Positions 34,993-45,500 of a stretch of DNA of 64,000 nucleotides are shown here, piece after piece; position 1 is the first letter of the stretch; each line of letters opens with the position of its first letter. Both the position numbers and the translations under genes were made by a program. Below the pieces are notes generated by a model that was not told the DNA's origin, did no database searches, and worked only from the letters and a program-made list of their open reading frames with translations. Origin of the DNA: Styela clava (taxonomy: Eukaryota > Chordata > Ascidiacea > Stolidobranchia > Styelidae); the NCBI RefSeq assembly GCF_964204865.1, contig NC_135261.1:12834001-12898000 (forward strand), in the 5' to 3' direction.

Positions 34993-36567
34993 TCATTTTC
35001 CCAGCCAAAGACTTACTAGTCTCAAAATTGCGGTTCTAGAATTCCTAAGCTCGATCGAATCACGTTGCATATCACTTGATAGAACTTCTGCATGTGAGCT
35101 CTCAGCGACGAATATACTGCTAAACCCAAAAGGATTATAAAAATACTCATCTTTTCGTAGTTGATTAGATTCATCAGGATTAGAGAAGGGGGATATAATT
35201 TTCTTTTCTTCGTCGTATGATAATAATTTTTCTGTGTCAATCCGCACGTTTGATTTCGAATACGAAACTTTATGCCAAGGGTCTACGCCGCCATTGAATA
35301 TAACGGTATGTGTTACGACATCTGCAACCTTTTTTCCTCCGTAATTTAGGTTGGTTTGTGCCGGCCCATTTAAGACATCTTCCTCTTCCAACTCTGGACC
35401 AAAAAGCCTCAGGCAAAGTGTCGTAGGAAATGATTCTTGAACATGCTGGAAAGGTTGCCGTGATACGGTTTGGAACCAACCAAATTCGGAACAGGCTTGA
35501 TAAAGCCATACACGACTCGATGACTGTTCTCCCCAACTTGTATTACGATCGTAGGCCGTGTATTCAGTAAAGGTAGTTGTAATGCATTCCGTAGAATTAT
35601 TACGTATGTCAATAACTTTCTGTAATCGATAAATTTCTGTTCCTATAGATTTGTTCGTCAAAATATCACACATTTTGTTTAAGGTTATGTACATTGGTTT
35701 CTCTACGATAATATTTCCTCTACTATATTGTACAACGTTTTCTATTTGATTGTTCATTATACTGTAAAAGAGTCCCATTGAATTGCCGTTCAAATCAGAT
35801 GCGTTGCACAAATTGAATATTTTTCGCAATTTTTCTTTTCCTTCTCCTGTTTCCATTAAACTTGCGACCTGACGATTAGCTTCCCCTAATGCTGAATGGC
35901 AAGTCGACCCTCCATATTTGTATAAAGTGTCGTTCACAGACTCCAAATATTCGTTAAAAAACAACTTCGCTTCCAAGGGTGGACTTGCTGCCACTACTCC
36001 ATAGACAAGATGTGGAAATTTTAAACGGGCCCATACTGCTAAAGCACCAGGATATGACCCACCAAACAATATCCATTTCTTTAAATGGCCGTCATGTTTT
36101 TCTGTCATATTTTGAATAAAATACCCAAGATCTTCTAACGCTTGCTGGCTTGAAAGAAATCGTAGGTTTCGTACGCTTGTGTCGTTTGTTGGCTTGCTCT
36201 CGCCGTAATAGCGATGCTCGAGGTAAAACAACATAGCTCCGTACTCTCTTACCGTTTTCATGATTAACTGCGAACTGTTTAGCCATAATTTACCAATTCG
36301 CGACTCACCACCAACATATAAGACGACAGGCCCGCCATGTTTATAAAAAGCATCAGATTTTTTGTACTTTTGCAGCCATCTTCTTCTGTCGAGTGCATCA
36401 AAATGATTTAACCTCTGCTGTATCCAGTTTTCAGCATTCGCCTCGATTTCTTTTGATTTGAGGTACTCCGCGTGATATCTATTTGAGCTGTCATCAGCTT
36501 GACTCAAGCTGACACTGGTTAATTTAAATACAATAGACAGAAAAACAAAAATTATTTTCGTCTTCAT
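34993..36567 (-). CDS. Serine carboxypeptidase-like protease, family S28 (PRSS16-like)
   Basis: A single uninterrupted frame of 524 residues with its own ATG and stop. Residues 1-23 form a signal peptide (MKTKIIFVFLSIVFKL). QRLNHFD at 51-57 and GGPVVLYVGGES at 78-89 are family hallmarks. The catalytic triad is visible: Ser171 in GGSYPG, Asp429 in NGGVDPWH and His492 in ESSHAEV. Several N-X-S/T sites fit a secreted or lysosomal glycoprotein. Length matches PRSS16 (thymus-specific serine protease) and its invertebrate homologues rather than prolylcarboxypeptidase, though that split is not certain. Family members cleave after proline or generate peptides in endosomes. Absence of introns in a neighbourhood of multi-exon genes may mean a retrocopy, but the frame and active site are intact. 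Convergent with RPLP0. Confidence 0.93.
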   Translation of the reverse strand: MKTKIIFVFLSIVFKLTSVSLSQADDSSNRYHAEYLKSKEIEANAENWIQQRLNHFDALDRRRWLQKYKKSDAFYKHGGPVVLYVGGESRIGKLWLNSSQLIMKTVREYGAMLFYLEHRYYGESKPTNDTSVRNLRFLSSQQALEDLGYFIQNMTEKHDGHLKKWILFGGSYPGALAVWARLKFPHLVYGVVAASPPLEAKLFFNEYLESVNDTLYKYGGSTCHSALGEANRQVASLMETGEGKEKLRKIFNLCNASDLNGNSMGLFYSIMNNQIENVVQYSRGNIIVEKPMYITLNKMCDILTNKSIGTEIYRLQKVIDIRNNSTECITTTFTEYTAYDRNTSWGEQSSSRVWLYQACSEFGWFQTVSRQPFQHVQESFPTTLCLRLFGPELEEEDVLNGPAQTNLNYGGKKVADVVTHTVIFNGGVDPWHKVSYSKSNVRIDTEKLLSYDEEKKIISPFSNPDESNQLRKDEYFYNPFGFSSIFVAESSHAEVLSSDMQRDSIELRNSRTAILRLVSLWLGK

Positions 36568-37836
36568 AATTGATAGTATTCTGGTAGAACTCTATCTGAT
36601 GTTGCTTCGAGAATTCCAGTTATATTAATACGACCCCAAGCTTAAATATTTCACCGCGGAGGAAATGGTGGCATAATCCAAACGGATGTCAAAATAAGCT
36701 AAGATCAAGCTTGCTCCGTCACTGAAACACATTGTAATGACTAGATTTGGGTTTGAGCGGAGAAAAACATTGATCAAGTTGAGAAGCTGTATGTCATTCC
36801 GACAGGAAACCGTTGCTTATTGATAAGATAGAAGATGTCATGCATTTGTTTTTTGACGCATTTCATACATTCGAAATACAATATATATATATGCAACAAC
36901 CAAGATGCCTGGCTATCTTTAATTAAAGATGAAAGATTTATGGTAAAAATTATATTTCACCACATTCACCAGATGTTTCCGGCGCTTTATTTCGACGGCC
37001 TATTTACATCAACGTATTGTGTTTGATATTGTGAGTAACCTGCCTGTAAATAAGTGTGACTTGAAATGTCCTACTCAGAGGGATTTCGACCGAAGTCAAA
37101 ACCGATCTAAATCAAAAACGGAAACTTGAAAGACGCTATTTTGAACTTGCATGGTACCCCGTAATAAATACAAAAAGACGCTATTTTGAACTTGCACGGT
37201 GCCCCGTGATAAATATATATTATTGTGCTTGTTTAGCTGTTCCATAAGCTCGACGTTGAATACGGTTCAAACATACGGTTTTATAAGGTAAAAAAAATTA
37301 CACACAACTGCAAGCGGGATAGGTTAGGAAAACAAAACTGTGTGTTACAACACAATAAACATCACAACATTTGACACAGGAGTTCTTCGTTTATTGGGTG
37401 ACGCTGAAATGAAACGTACGTGCACAAAATGTTCTTTGAGTTTTTATGACCTTTGAAACAATGTCGTCGGAAATATTGTGCAGTACAAAAATGTACAAAG
37501 TAAGCTATGTTTATTCAATTGTTGTCGAACAAGTGCATCATAAACTTTACAGGGTGATACAGAAATATGTCAATAAGGTTGTATTTTCTTTCCTAATTAG
37601 TGTTGATGATTTCCTGAATTACATATTTTGCAAGATCATCGATTCGAAAATAATTGACGACAAAAACATCGGCTGGTCCCCATCAAAATACATATGTGAT
37701 TTTCATCAAAAACAGCATTCAGGAGATAAACCTGCTAGTTATTTGTACTAATAGCCAGGTTACACAGCGAAAGTTTTTGTCAACAAAAAAAACTGTCGAC
37801 TTGAATAATAAAAATCAAATTCGCCCTCTTCGACAG
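36568..37836. other. Upstream region between the S28 protease and the C-type lectin exons
   Basis: It should hold the 5' exon(s) and promoter of the lectin gene, which I could not place: no candidate exon ends in the needed phase. A 53-bp direct duplication with AAGACGCTATTTTGAACTTG occurs at about 37130-37205. The open frame 37446-37751 has no recognisable domain. Confidence 0.4.
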
Positions 37837-39252
37837 ATAAATTCGGTAAAATGTTTTCCTATCACAAAAAGAAAACTGCAAATTTTATGGAAGCGAAAGA
37901 CAGTTGCAAAAGTTTAGGAATGACGTTAGCCCGCGTCAAGGACGCGGATACTTGGAATAAATTGACTGAATACAAAGATGCAGAAACTGAGTACGGTTAC
38001 TGGTGGCTTGGTGCAGAAAAAGAAGAGGCATCAAACGAATATTTTTGGTCCGATGGTTCAGCATACCGGCAGTTTGATCCCGATTTAAAAATATCGCAGA
38101 ACGGACTGGGTAAATATATTATTGGCAAATATAATTCCAAATATATATGCGTAATTCATTTATTCATGTTTGTTGATATGACTTCTCAATTGTTGTTTTG
38201 AACTGCACCTGTAGTGAGAGACTACAACGAGCGTAGTCTGACAATTTCGTATGTCGTTACAGAATCGCCAGTTAACATCATACATTCCTAATATATACAT
38301 CCTATGTTCTCAGGTAAGAGATGTTTAGCACTCTATACTCATACACCACTAAATAAAGTAAAACTTTTCTCCCTACCATGCGATCGTCATCTGTACTACA
38401 TATGTGAACGTCAAACGGAGAGCTTCACAGCAATTTTCTCTAAACTAAACCAATCTACAGCCACAAGTGGAGGTTACACTGTCACAAGCGGAGGTAACAA
38501 TTTATTTTTCATGCCCTCATGATGCTGGGCTTTTAAACCTGAGTATGTCAATATTCTATAAAAACTTCTCGAATTAAACGGCCACAGGTAAACAGGCATA
38601 AATATGACATCTGACACCAAACGGAAAATTCTTCAAAAATAGCGAAGTCACTAAACAATTTTTAGGATGATTAAATATTTATAATCAAAGTGATAACTGA
38701 TGGGCAATGGACATTGTGAACCAATTTGTACACGTCAACTCGTAAAAGCACTTTCGAAAGTAGCAGTATTTTCCAGAGAACAGGGATCCTCCATTTTCGT
38801 CCTTTGATATTATATAGAAAGTATATATAAATTTTATTGTCGTTTTCATATATATATCAACACTCATGAAACGGCGGGTTCTATTGCGAAATAACTCATA
38901 TTTTCGCAAAAATTTACTACTTTCAGATACTTGGATGTCTCATTATGAAAACTCGTATACGTCTGAAACTGTTGCCACTTCTGTCCAAGAGGACACAGCC
39001 GGAAATGAAATCCTCAGCCGAGCTCATTACGGCGATGCAGATATGGACCTAGGACACATTATTTGGATGTTTGTCAGCCTAATTCTCGGATTGCTACTTG
39101 TGATATCTATAATTTACATTGCCAAGCTATGTGCAGACTTGAAAAGAATGAAAAAAAGATATTCAAGACAGCAAGCCGCTCATGGTAGCCCAAAAAGAGA
39201 CTGTGACCAAGAAGAAATGAATATGTCATCCATTAAGAATAATGACGCGTAA
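37837..39252 (+). CDS. Membrane-anchored C-type lectin-domain protein (5' exon missing)
   Basis: Three phase-compatible exons: 37837-38109, 38314-38493 and 38927-39252 (stop). The first gives KFGKMFSYHKKKTANFMEAK and DSCKSLGMTLARVKDADTW, then the WWLGAEKEE core. The second gives KRCLALY and LPCDRHLYYICERQT, completing the domain with its conserved cysteines, then a Ser/Thr/Gly stalk. The third adds a stalk, a transmembrane helix (IIWMFVSLILGLLLVISIIY) and a basic cytosolic tail. The calcium/sugar signatures EPN or QPD and WND are absent, so sugar binding of the classical kind is doubtful. The first exon starts in phase 1, so an upstream exon with signal peptide and first domain residues is expected. 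An ATG at 37851 is internal. Type I orientation is inferred. Confidence 0.8.
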
Positions 39253-42179
39253 TTCTACATTTGTAGTTCTTTTTGTGTTTCTCGCATACCTAACAATGCT
39301 TAACTCGCCTATTATTGTTTTTAAGTCAGTAACCATGGTATAATGGATCTTTCTACCAAAAAAAAACAATTGTTGATATCTCTTTATACTAAATGCTCTT
39401 TAGTCAGCTGTTCTCCGAGCAACGGCAAGATGGCAATGAAAGCAAATGCATTTCAGATGTATATTGGACACGAAATGTACATAGGCCTACATGTGAATCG
39501 TTTTGTTAGTTTTATTATCTTTATAATATTGGACAATCGTCGATATTTATATACAAATTATTTACCGTAATAATTTCTTAAATTATTCATAGCATCAAAA
39601 TAACAATACTACTGTAGCAGGACTTACGTTTCTCAAAAATACCAACATTTTTGAATACTTCACCCCCTATAATAAAAAAAATACTTTTGATCAGACTTAC
39701 TTCTCAGCTGGACTAAATGTGAAGAAATAACGGTGTTCCCGAGGTCATTCTATAAAAAAATTGTCGTGTGGGGTACTTTTCCTTAGTCTAGTCCGGCAAT
39801 GGTCCAGTCGAGACCCATGCCAAATCGATGCTGTTTCTAATCAAGGTGCATTCAATGAACAACCGTGAGATTATAAACATGTATATATATGAATCGAGAT
39901 GACACGACTTCATCTTGCGCCCAACTTGATAAGACCAACTTTCTTTGAAAGTCAAACGAAGGTGGAATTAATCACTCGACGCGGTGAATCAAATTTCTTT
40001 GCTAGTTCAAGGATTCGCACACTTCGAGGGTGATCCAAGTACCGCTGTTCGGTTACGGCGGCCTCTACGATTAGAACATTCATCTGAAACGAAGAACTAG
40101 TTCGGTTATCGGCATGAACCGGTAATCAGATGAAAGGCCGTGATACGCCATACGATTACCAACCAAGTGTCAATAAATGAATATCCCCGCGGATCTTGAG
40201 TTTCTAACCCAAATGTATAATAACGCCACATTGAAGTAGTTGGCTTTGGTAATTGTATTGTAGCAGAAAAAAAAGAAAATTCACAATCATAAATCGATGG
40301 ATCACGAGGATGGACCATGATAATAAAACGAAAGAAGTACTCAGTGCTCACTTCGATAACAATCGTGATCTCGTGGTGAAAATAAACTGATATCAGATGG
40401 AAACAAGAGCATACAAAATTTGCAAAACAACAAAGTAAGAGTAATAGGAATGTATTTGAGTTGAATTATATTCGCCGAAGCATATGCCGACGTAATAATA
40501 ATGATGAATATCCTAGAAATTGTTTGGCGCAAACAATTTTTCTATTTATTATTTTTTTAAGGCATTGTCATGTTCATGCCCCGAGCATTTTTTGTGTAAT
40601 TGTCAGTGTGTATCACCAAACTTTACCATACGAAAATCCACTCCTTTATACATCTTTGCACTGATGGTAGAAACGCGTACATGATCGATATTACACTTGT
40701 TAATTTGTAAACTATCTTGATTTCCTACACATATAAGAAGATTTCCTACACATATAAGATAATATATTTCATACCGTGCAAATTCAGGTACAAATGTGCT
40801 TGATACAGTCACCCATGGGTAAAAATGCTCAAGGATGCAAATGTACGATAGCGTACCATAGGTAAAACAAACGTGGGTGCAATGTTCTGTGCTGGTGGTG
40901 ACATCCATAGGTGCAAATATACATCTGGATGCCCAGTCCAAATATATATCGGTTTCATATGTGAGAGATCACCAAAAGGTCCACCATACAGCCTTAATCA
41001 GCTATCAAAATCTTGTAGCCAGTGGGTACTCCATAAACAACACAGACTCAGTTATGAGGAAATTCAGACAAAAAAGAACAGACCAAAAAAACGCAAAAAT
41101 ATGAAATCTGATAATTTTAACACTTGTAAAGACCTCGGAGTATATGGATTGAAATTGAGATTTTTCAGAATATTGAGAAACAAATGATATATTGATAGTT
41201 GTAAATGCTTGTCTGAGGAATACGACCCTCGGTCAGACGAAACGTTACAGAAATATATTTGTGTAAGTGTGCAGCAAGACTCTTGAATTAAACTGAACTA
41301 AGAGTTAGCAAATTCATAATCCACAAAAGCGCCTTTTATAATGACAATTAACATTGGTTTGAGGAATGTGAGAAGCTCTATTCCATAAAATTACTGTGAC
41401 ATCTAATCACGATTTACACACCACGTTGAAGGTTTAATGTTGAAGAACAATTTATCCATCCAACAAAGAAGAAGTTCTTTTTTTCCATTCATATTTTTGC
41501 AACATATTAGACACCAGCCAATCAAGAGTAGTAAAAAATTTTAGTCAATCTTATTGAAGACAATTTGACTTCCCGTGACACATATATATAATTTTGCTAG
41601 AACGTTTTGTCATCAATTTTGAGTTGATGCAGTTGGAAAACGGTTTCTGATACCAATCAACGTGAATTAAATATTGGATGTAAAAAAATACAACATAAAT
41701 GATATGGAATCAATTCTGAAACAAGTTCCAGTATATTGCCACATAAATTGGAAGATTTGTAAAACTAATGGAAGTGAAAACTCAAGTAAGCACTAAAGCA
41801 AAATATTAGCAAATAACGTAATTATCGCACAGTGATGACAGCAAATTAAAAAAAAATTAATCACATTATTGTACTACTGGTGAGGGGCACCAGTATGTAT
41901 CAACAGTGAATCATGAATAAAAATATGAAATGTTATTTCGAATAAACATACTAAGATACTTTCAATCTTCGCCATCCATGAAAGTATTTTACATAAGCTT
42001 TTTAAATGGACAATTATCATCAATAGTTTCGGATTGAGTTTTAATCATTATTTTAAATTTATCTATATTACATTTCGACTAAATGACTTTTATAGTAAAA
42101 ACCCCTCTCCTTGATTGTTTTATAATTTTGAAAAACAACTACATTGCCATTAGACCAAATTTATTCCTAGCATATGAAC
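39253..42179. other. Gene-poor interval
   Basis: No splice-bounded exon with family similarity. Notable pieces: a short tandem repeat GATTTCCTACACATATAAGA at about 40720-40760, and near 40870-41300 a retroelement-like tail with an open frame (40873-41187), a hairpin GACC/GGTC at about 41229-41239 and CGAAACG. Confidence 0.4.
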
Positions 42180-42542
42180 TAGGGCTGGGCATTTCAAAAA
42201 GAATGGCAAATTATTCAAATCGGTTCAGTCAAATATCCAGAATTGCCTTTTTTTTCCTTGAAAGGTTGAGGTGAACCCCTCAATTTTTTATTAAACCATA
42301 TTTTTAAAATGCAACTCTGACATAGGAATCATTCCTTCCAGTGAGTTATTGAAATGTGTTTGTTATTGTGTGTGAAAACTCAGCAAACTGCCTGTATGTT
42401 ATTTCCAGTAATTTAGTGCCTGGAGGACCCATTACAAAAAAATTATGTACAATTACACATCTTGCAAGTATTTGAGATTCGATTCAAAAAAATATTCGAT
42501 GCGATTATAAAGTCATCAAGTATACGAAAATGACCAGCCCTA
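42180..42542. mobile_element. hAT-type MITE in the 3' UTR of the large minus-strand gene
   Basis: Ends TAGGGCTGGGCATTTC and, reversed, TAGGGCTGGTCATTTTC. The flanking 8-mers ATATGAAC and ATGAAAAC are only partly alike. It starts 22 bp beyond the stop codon at 42565-42567. On the minus strand it contains AATAAA (42287-42292), so it may provide the polyadenylation signal. Confidence 0.7.
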
Positions 42543-42564
42543 ATGAAAACCCATCATGTCTCAT

Positions 42565-45500
42565 TTAGTTAATTTTCTTAATAATTTCATAGTAAGCTTT
42601 TTGTTTTGAAACTGTCAATCCCTTTGGGCGACTACGATGCTTCGTTGGCTTCCTCATATTGAAAAAACTTGTCTTCGGTGTATGTAGCCCATTCTTTTTC
42701 GATAAAGTAATGGATTGGCTTGTTGTACATCCTAGTTGATGATGAAAATCTTGACAACGCTCCAGTGAAACATAAGTTTTATATATAGAGAGAGATGCGT
42801 GGGGTGTTGTTGTATAAAACGGTTTCATCGAGCCACCTACATTCACATGAAAAACTGAAAATACTATCAGAAATTAGAATAATGAAAAAAATTTAAATCC
42901 TGGGTCGATAGCAAAAGGCGGTTAGACATAAAAGAATTCAGCAATCATTTCATGCAGAATTGAAACTTGATAATTAGCAACTCGGTTACCAGGAAAGCAT
43001 TGCACTCTTGATCAAGTGTGAAAATCAAATTGAATAGGAATAGTTTGAATGGATTGAAAATTAGTTGGCAATGGATTGAAAATTAATTGGCAAAAGAAAA
43101 TGTTTCGAAATTATACTCATTCTCATGTAACATATATTCAGGCGCTTGAGCAGATCCTTATATGAAGTGAATGAAAAAACACATAAAAAAGTATCAATAT
43201 TTCAATAATTTTTTTTGAACATATTTATTTCCCTTCTACTCTAAACAAAGCTCTGGTTTGCTATTATAACAATAAAACAACGCAATCAATATTTACTTCA
43301 TTATGTCAATAAATCATACTCTTTGAATAGAAATACAATAAATACAAACCTCCAGGCTTATGTTTTTTGATCATTGACGGTGAATCTGGAAAGCTTTTTT
43401 GGTTTACAGATAAACGCTTGCCCTGAAAAACACAATATTAATCAATCTGTAATCATGACAATCTTTTTCATTCTCCTTGAACTATTTTTATGGATATTTT
43501 CAAAATACAAACAAGTCCAATCTGATTATCCGACCAAAAACACTTAGAGAGCACTGGCATAATTACATAAATATCATTTTTACAGATCCAATCTAAAACT
43601 TGAAAAAAATATCAGTTCTTGCTAATCAGGGATGTCCAAAATGAACTGAATATTCGAATACATTCCAAATTCAATATATTTGATAAAGTAAATTTTTGAA
43701 TTTAGGAAAAACTCGAAACATTTTTATTCGAAATTGGGGATTTTGAGCCGTCGTGTCAGACGAGTAGATAAAAACAACCAATATCTCAACTGGTATGAAA
43801 CAACACAGAGAAAACAAACTTTTATATTTATGTCGATTTAGTTCAACATGAAGATATAGTCATTTAAGTAATTTTTCCACATGAACATGTCCCCAATTTA
43901 GAATGTATTCGATATTTCATATTCAAAGATATTTTTTCAGAATGTATTCGGAATAGTAAAATATATGGTTTTTGACATTGGATATGTGGTACATCTATCC
44001 ACTTTTTTGGGATTTGTTTTACATGAAACTTGTCATTCTTATCATGCAACAGTTTTATAATTTGCACAAAAAGATTATCAAGTGAAACATACATTCAATA
44101 CCACACCAGACTTATCAGTTTTCTTCATTTCCACGGTAGTGAACAAGTCAGACAGCTCAGGTTCCAGTCTTCGAAGTTCTGGAAAAATTTAGAACAGTTC
44201 TTAAAAACAACCTCATGTCCTCACTTGTATAATAATATAAACAGTATTTTGGTCACAGCTTGTGTACAAAAATGGCCTGTTTACTGGTGTTGAATAATGG
44301 ATAAGAGCGATCACAGCAATTGCAAAATGTTGCTCAGCTACACCCAGCTTAAGCTCATTATTTTTTTCAATGAAGTTTATTCAAGTCTTCCCTCCAAACA
44401 AGGCCCTGTACAAGCATCCACTGAAATCTAATGATATGTCGGAGTTACTATTTATGAAAGGACTAGCATATTTCCTGTTCGGAATTGCCTACCCAATTTA
44501 TTACACCCTACGTGGTGGCTGTAAGGTTTGAACCCAAGACGTAGCCCTTGCGACCCCAAAACAGCCAGGTATAATGTATTAACGATTGGGACATCACACC
44601 CATAATTTGCCTCCTAATTATATATCCACATTTTTTATGTAATGAATCTAATTCATAGCCAAAAAGTTTTTGTTGAGTGCTAAGATAAAGAGCTACTGAA
44701 CTTAAAAAGTGACTGAAATATAAAAAATTGGGGTAAAGCTCACCCAACTTGGGTGAAGTGAAAGAAAAGATCCATCAAAGCTGAACCCAAATTACTTGAA
44801 TGATAGGATAGCATAATTAAGCTATGTCAATTAAGATTTGAATAAAATAATATAAAGTAATCGATTCTCACTTCTGAGTTGATGCACCTATTCTTTTTGT
44901 GTTGAAAACTAGGTTATTATAACAATATAAACCCAGGAAATAATACTCAAGATGAATATGCAACGATGAACTTGCCTAATTCGCTTATTTCAGAATTATA
45001 TAAATTCCATTTAGTGTCACAAAATTTCAAAAATGCCAATCAAGTTTGATTTGCTCTATTAGCAGGTTGTGAGACATTTTGAAACCACTTTCATTTTTAC
45101 AAACAGGTTTTTGACAGAAATATATTTTTTTTTTCATAAAATTCACACTTACTGTTGTTCCCCCCAACAGGAAGATTTAAAACATGTCTTTTTCTTAAAT
45201 TAGGACCTTCAGTATCGAATTTATTCTCCAAGTGATTTTTGAGATACATCGTATCCAATAAAAGATCAGCCTCACTTTTCCTAGTTCTTGTTTTTTTCGG
45301 TTTATCTTGGTGATTTTCATCTACAATACTTTCACCATTCACCAAAGCTTCAGAAGTACTACCATGCACTTCATCATCGCTGCTATTAAAATCATTATCC
45401 AAAATCCATCTGGGTATAAACGATGATTCTTTATATAATGGTTCCGAAGTTTTATCAGCGCCAAGTGGCAAAGTTCCTGAATTATTCTTTTTCAAATCAT

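Noticed and set aside
40603-41187. Overlapping open frames on both strands, possible small gene
   Set aside because: No family similarity, no splice context, and the plus-strand frames run into retroelement-like tail sequence.
41217-41275. Hammerhead-ribozyme-like string: CTGAGGA followed 19 nt later by GAAAC, as in Penelope-like elements
   Set aside because: Stem II does not pair directly against the core (only GACC/GGTC inside an unpaired 4+4 loop), and stem III does not lead to a UH cleavage site. The match to CUGANGA and GAAA is probably chance or too degraded.
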